This document shows positions 50,566-53,151 of a stretch of DNA of 53,151 bases, one piece after another. Source of the stretch: Candidatus Thorarchaeota archaeon SMTZ1-45 (GTDB lineage: Archaea > Asgardarchaeota > Thorarchaeia > Thorarchaeales > Thorarchaeaceae); contig LRSL01000037.1 in the NCBI GenBank assembly GCA_001563335.1, forward strand, positions 1 through 53,151, in the 5' to 3' direction. The notes beneath the pieces are model-generated. The model searched no databases and was not told the DNA's origin. It worked only from the letters and a program-made list of their open reading frames with translations. The first letter of the stretch is position 1; the number at the start of each line of letters is the position of its first letter. The position numbers were made by a program, and so were the translations under genes.

Positions 50566-53151
50566 CTACTCCTTATCCTCTTCTTTTCTGCGTGACCAAG
50601 CTTCCTTTCGATGCGGAATGACGATAAGCACGAGTTGGAAGCAGATAAGTCCAACAAGAAGAGTCAGGTCAAGAGGTACATATATCGCATTTGACTGAAA
50701 GAGAACAGCCGGTGGTGGCACTGGCGGAGCAATAACTTCATGCGTCACAACGTAGATTACACCGTTGCCATAACACAGAACATCGCGACCGGATGTGCTG
50801 TAGATATATCCAACTCTCGGGTCCAGGTTACTTGTCAAGTCATCTTTCCAGTAATGCCACATAAGCCGAGCTGTGGGTCCATCGACAACATTGATGTATT
50901 CTTTGTTGGTAAGAACGAGGTCAGTCCATCCATCTGTGTTCATATCCTCAAGTACAATATGTGTGTCCTTTCCTCCCATCACCAATGGCGCATTATATCT
51001 CCAGACTTCGGTCCCACTGAAGCTATAAGCAATAACACCATATCGCTCAAGATTGACCACCACTTCATCCACATTGTCATTGTTGTAGAGGTCTCCAGCG
51101 AAGAATTCTCTCACCATCCCAGTAGCGAAGTTCAGAGTAAAGCTACCTCCTCCAACAAACTCGAACATATGGATGTCTGAGCCGGAGTCCATCACAGCTA
51201 GGTCACCAGATCCATCTCCATTGAAATCGCCTGCTGCAAGACCATATGTTGATGAAGGAGACACAGTAGTCCAGAGAGCTCCGTTACCCCCGTTGTAGAT
51301 TCGAGCATTGAATAGTGATGCGCCCATAGCTATGTCCACTGTCGTCCCTCCTCTGAAGTTACCAACTGCCATACGATATGATGTTGCAGTTGATGTGAAG
51401 CCATCTGCTTTGGTGTTGTAGAGAACATTACCAGCCTCATCGTACCATTCTATGTATACTTCACTGCCACCAGAGAATTGTCTGATCAAAACAGCAATTT
51501 CTTCAAAATCATTGCCAGCTGCAGAACTGAAATCTGCAACCCTGATACCTTCAACTTCATGAGTGTCTGGTGCCTTCATTTGGAGTAACACCTGACCATC
51601 CAAACCATCAATTACATAGAGATCCCGCAGACCAGACCACACTGCGAGGTCCTTGGTAGACCAGTCGTTGATGTAGCCAATCTGGATATCAGCTATCTTT
51701 GACTCAAAGGTGATATTCCAACGAACCTGCATTGTCAAACCATCAATGAGTGCAAGATTGTACTTTCCGTCCAAGTTCCGACCAGCAACAACGATTTCGT
51801 CGAGAGAGGTTCCATAGATGTCATCTACCCAAACACCATAGACAGCATTTGCATCCATTTCCCAGTATACATCATGGGCATCATATGCTGGAGGCACAAC
51901 GAGCTCAGTTGGTTTCACGCCTGAAACCACTATGAGTTGTTCATTCTGCATGTCCCATGCAACAAGAGAATCATAACCCGAGTCATCCAGTCTTGCACCT
52001 ATGACCTCTCCGAGATCACCACCGGTGAAGTTGAACCATATTGGTATACCATTCTTTCCATCTATGGCGGCTACGATCCCAACATCATTGAGATATTCAG
52101 ACGCAACAACGAAGATATCAAGAGCTCCACTTCCGCTTGCGTTTCCAAAGCCTAGATTCCAAATGACATGGTTCTCAGTATCAAGATTGTAATGCCACTG
52201 AAGACTCTTGGATGCCACTTCCTCCAAGTATAGACCCCTGTCTAGTGTCAGGGTGAGAATCTCAGTGGAGTTGTCTCCATCGAAATCATGGACATACACT
52301 TCGTGGGGCCACCCTATGTCAGTTGTAGAGTTGTAGTAAACAGTACCTGTGAGCACATCAAGAATGTGTACTTTCCGCCGGACATATACGATGTCTTCAA
52401 ACCCATCTCTATTGAAGTCATAAGGAACAATTGTTGTATATGGAGTGGCAGTTCCATCCGGACTCTTGTAGTAGATGGTTCCGTTCAATGGATTCATGAC
52501 AACAATTGTTTCATTGTAAGTCACAAAGGCAAGTTGCTGCTCAGGCGCATCTGTGAAATTCCCGATTAACAGGGAGAAGATGTATGTTCCACCTGTGGAA
52601 TAGTTACTCAAGAGACCACCAGTATAGTTGAGGACATGAATATGTCCACTGTCATCGGTGAAAACAATTTCATGGATACTATCACCAGTCAAATCGCCCG
52701 TTGTCACAGAGACTAGGGGATTACCTGCATCTATGTAGCTCCACTCCAGATTTCCTGTTACAACGTCGAAGACATATAGGTTTGAGTCCTTCGAAGTGCA
52801 AAATATCTCAGCAATACCATCAGAATCTAGGTCACTAAGGATAACATTTGAGAATCCATCGGTCGCATCATCAGCATTTATCCAGATTTGCCCTCCGTAC
52901 TCATCGATTGCTTCGATTATTCCCAAGTCATATGACGCGAGAATTATTTCCTCTCTTCCATCTTGGTCCAGATCATTTGCCTGGAGTAAGTCAGGATAAA
53001 TCAGACCATCAATTAATATGTCCTGATCACCATTTGTAGGATAGGTCCATAGCTGCTTTGAATACCAAAGATTGACTGGTCCTTCTGAGGGGTCAATATA
53101 CTCGAAGATATATACATCACCCCGTTTCGAAGATACACCAATATCTTCCCA
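50566..53151 (-). CDS. Large FG-GAP/PQQ-like beta-propeller protein with C-terminal membrane anchor (partial, runs off right edge)
   Basis: The frame is open from the right window edge down to the stop at 50566, giving at least 861 residues; no start is seen. Repeated blocks such as DLDSDGIAEIFCTS, DFNRDGFEDIVYV, DFDGDNSTEILTL, DFNGDGSGDLAVMD and DMNTDGWTDLVLTN alternate with NLEWSYIDAG-like PQQ-type strands. These are calcium-binding FG-GAP repeats of one or more beta-propellers. A single hydrophobic helix near the end (VPLDLTLLVGLICFQLVLIV) is followed by a basic tail, so the propeller should face outside. The role could be adhesion, S-layer attachment or ligand binding. A TTG at 52926 is not the true start, because upstream codons continue the repeat pattern. 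Confidence 0.88.
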   Translation of the reverse strand, partial: WEDIGVSSKRGDVYIFEYIDPSEGPVNLWYSKQLWTYPTNGDQDILIDGLIYPDLLQANDLDQDGREEIILASYDLGIIEAIDEYGGQIWINADDATDGFSNVILSDLDSDGIAEIFCTSKDSNLYVFDVVTGNLEWSYIDAGNPLVSVTTGDLTGDSIHEIVFTDDSGHIHVLNYTGGLLSNYSTGGTYIFSLLIGNFTDAPEQQLAFVTYNETIVVMNPLNGTIYYKSPDGTATPYTTIVPYDFNRDGFEDIVYVRRKVHILDVLTGTVYYNSTTDIGWPHEVYVHDFDGDNSTEILTLTLDRGLYLEEVASKSLQWHYNLDTENHVIWNLGFGNASGSGALDIFVVASEYLNDVGIVAAIDGKNGIPIWFNFTGGDLGEVIGARLDDSGYDSLVAWDMQNEQLIVVSGVKPTELVVPPAYDAHDVYWEMDANAVYGVWVDDIYGTSLDEIVVAGRNLDGKYNLALIDGLTMQVRWNITFESKIADIQIGYINDWSTKDLAVWSGLRDLYVIDGLDGQVLLQMKAPDTHEVEGIRVADFSSAAGNDFEEIAVLIRQFSGGSEVYIEWYDEAGNVLYNTKADGFTSTATSYRMAVGNFRGGTTVDIAMGASLFNARIYNGGNGALWTTVSPSSTYGLAAGDFNGDGSGDLAVMDSGSDIHMFEFVGGGSFTLNFATGMVREFFAGDLYNNDNVDEVVVNLERYGVIAYSFSGTEVWRYNAPLVMGGKDTHIVLEDMNTDGWTDLVLTNKEYINVVDGPTARLMWHYWKDDLTSNLDPRVGYIYSTSGRDVLCYGNGVIYVVTHEVIAPPVPPPAVLFQSNAIYVPLDLTLLVGLICFQLVLIVIPHRKEAWSRRKEEDKE

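Noticed and set aside
50740..51180. Open frame of 146 codons on the plus strand
   Set aside because: It is antisense to the repeat region of the propeller protein, and its translation is low in motif content.
1..53151. tRNA, rRNA, CRISPR array, insertion sequence or prophage
   Set aside because: I looked through the intergenic stretches for tRNA T-arm patterns, regularly spaced repeats and transposase motifs and saw none. Small C/D-box RNAs could still be missed by eye.

Overview
The window looks like a chromosome segment of an archaeon, most likely from the Asgard (Promethearchaeota) group. The evidence is a topoisomerase VI A/B pair, a two-ring CDC48 ATPase with an Hsp20-like partner, TATA-box promoters, a roadblock/LC7 protein, two longin-like/winged-helix paralogs, an AN1-finger/site-2-protease fusion, an Alg13/Alg14-like pair and an alpha-SNAP-like solenoid protein. 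The Asgard call is an inference from this gene mix; no rRNA or ribosomal protein gene is present to settle it. DNA is moderately AT-rich, and TTG and GTG starts are frequent, often with clear Shine-Dalgarno (SD) sequences.

Bases 1-21034 are a cell-surface glycan island. An Alg14/Alg13-like pair runs off the left edge. A GT-C-like membrane protein, two GT2 glycosyltransferases and a CapK/PaaK-like adenylating enzyme follow. Six genes at 5328-10831 then match every enzymatic step of legionaminic-acid-type nonulosonate synthesis: CMP-sugar synthetase, synthase, hydrolysing 2-epimerase, acyltransferase, PLP aminotransferase and 4,6-dehydratase. After a cobalamin-domain radical SAM protein and two related membrane proteins comes a minus-strand operon (21034 down to 14600). 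It encodes HisH-like and HisF-like subunits, two N-acetyl-sugar amidotransferases (WbuX/PseA type), an asparagine-synthase domain without its glutaminase half, and a GT-B transferase. Together these predict a surface polymer or glycoprotein decorated with an amidinated nonulosonic acid.

Bases 21375-31221 hold a mixed set: an unrecognised 249-aa protein, a RecB-like nuclease candidate, a transglutaminase-fold protein, a long coiled coil with a C-terminal winged helix, an AmmeMemoRadiSam-type radical SAM enzyme with a DUF2797 protein, the two longin-like/winged-helix paralogs, and a roadblock/LC7 protein paired with a NifB-like radical SAM protein.

Bases 31341-36720 are a minus-strand cluster: AN1-M50 protease, topoisomerase VI B and A, a coiled-coil/winged-helix protein and a PD-(D/E)XK nuclease candidate. 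The A subunit has an altered Toprim metal motif. Bases 36828-41082 carry an FAD oxidoreductase and then the Hsp20-CDC48 operon, which has a palindromic operator next to its TATA box and a GC-rich, potentially switchable 5' leader.

Bases 41207-53151 hold poorly characterised proteins: small membrane proteins, the SNAP-like solenoid/beta-sandwich protein, a GbsR-like regulator with a CrtI-like oxidase and tandem operators, a GNAT enzyme, an alanine-type aminotransferase, a bacterial-looking DUF4256 protein, and a large membrane-anchored beta-propeller protein that continues past the right edge. No tRNA, rRNA, CRISPR array or insertion sequence was seen.
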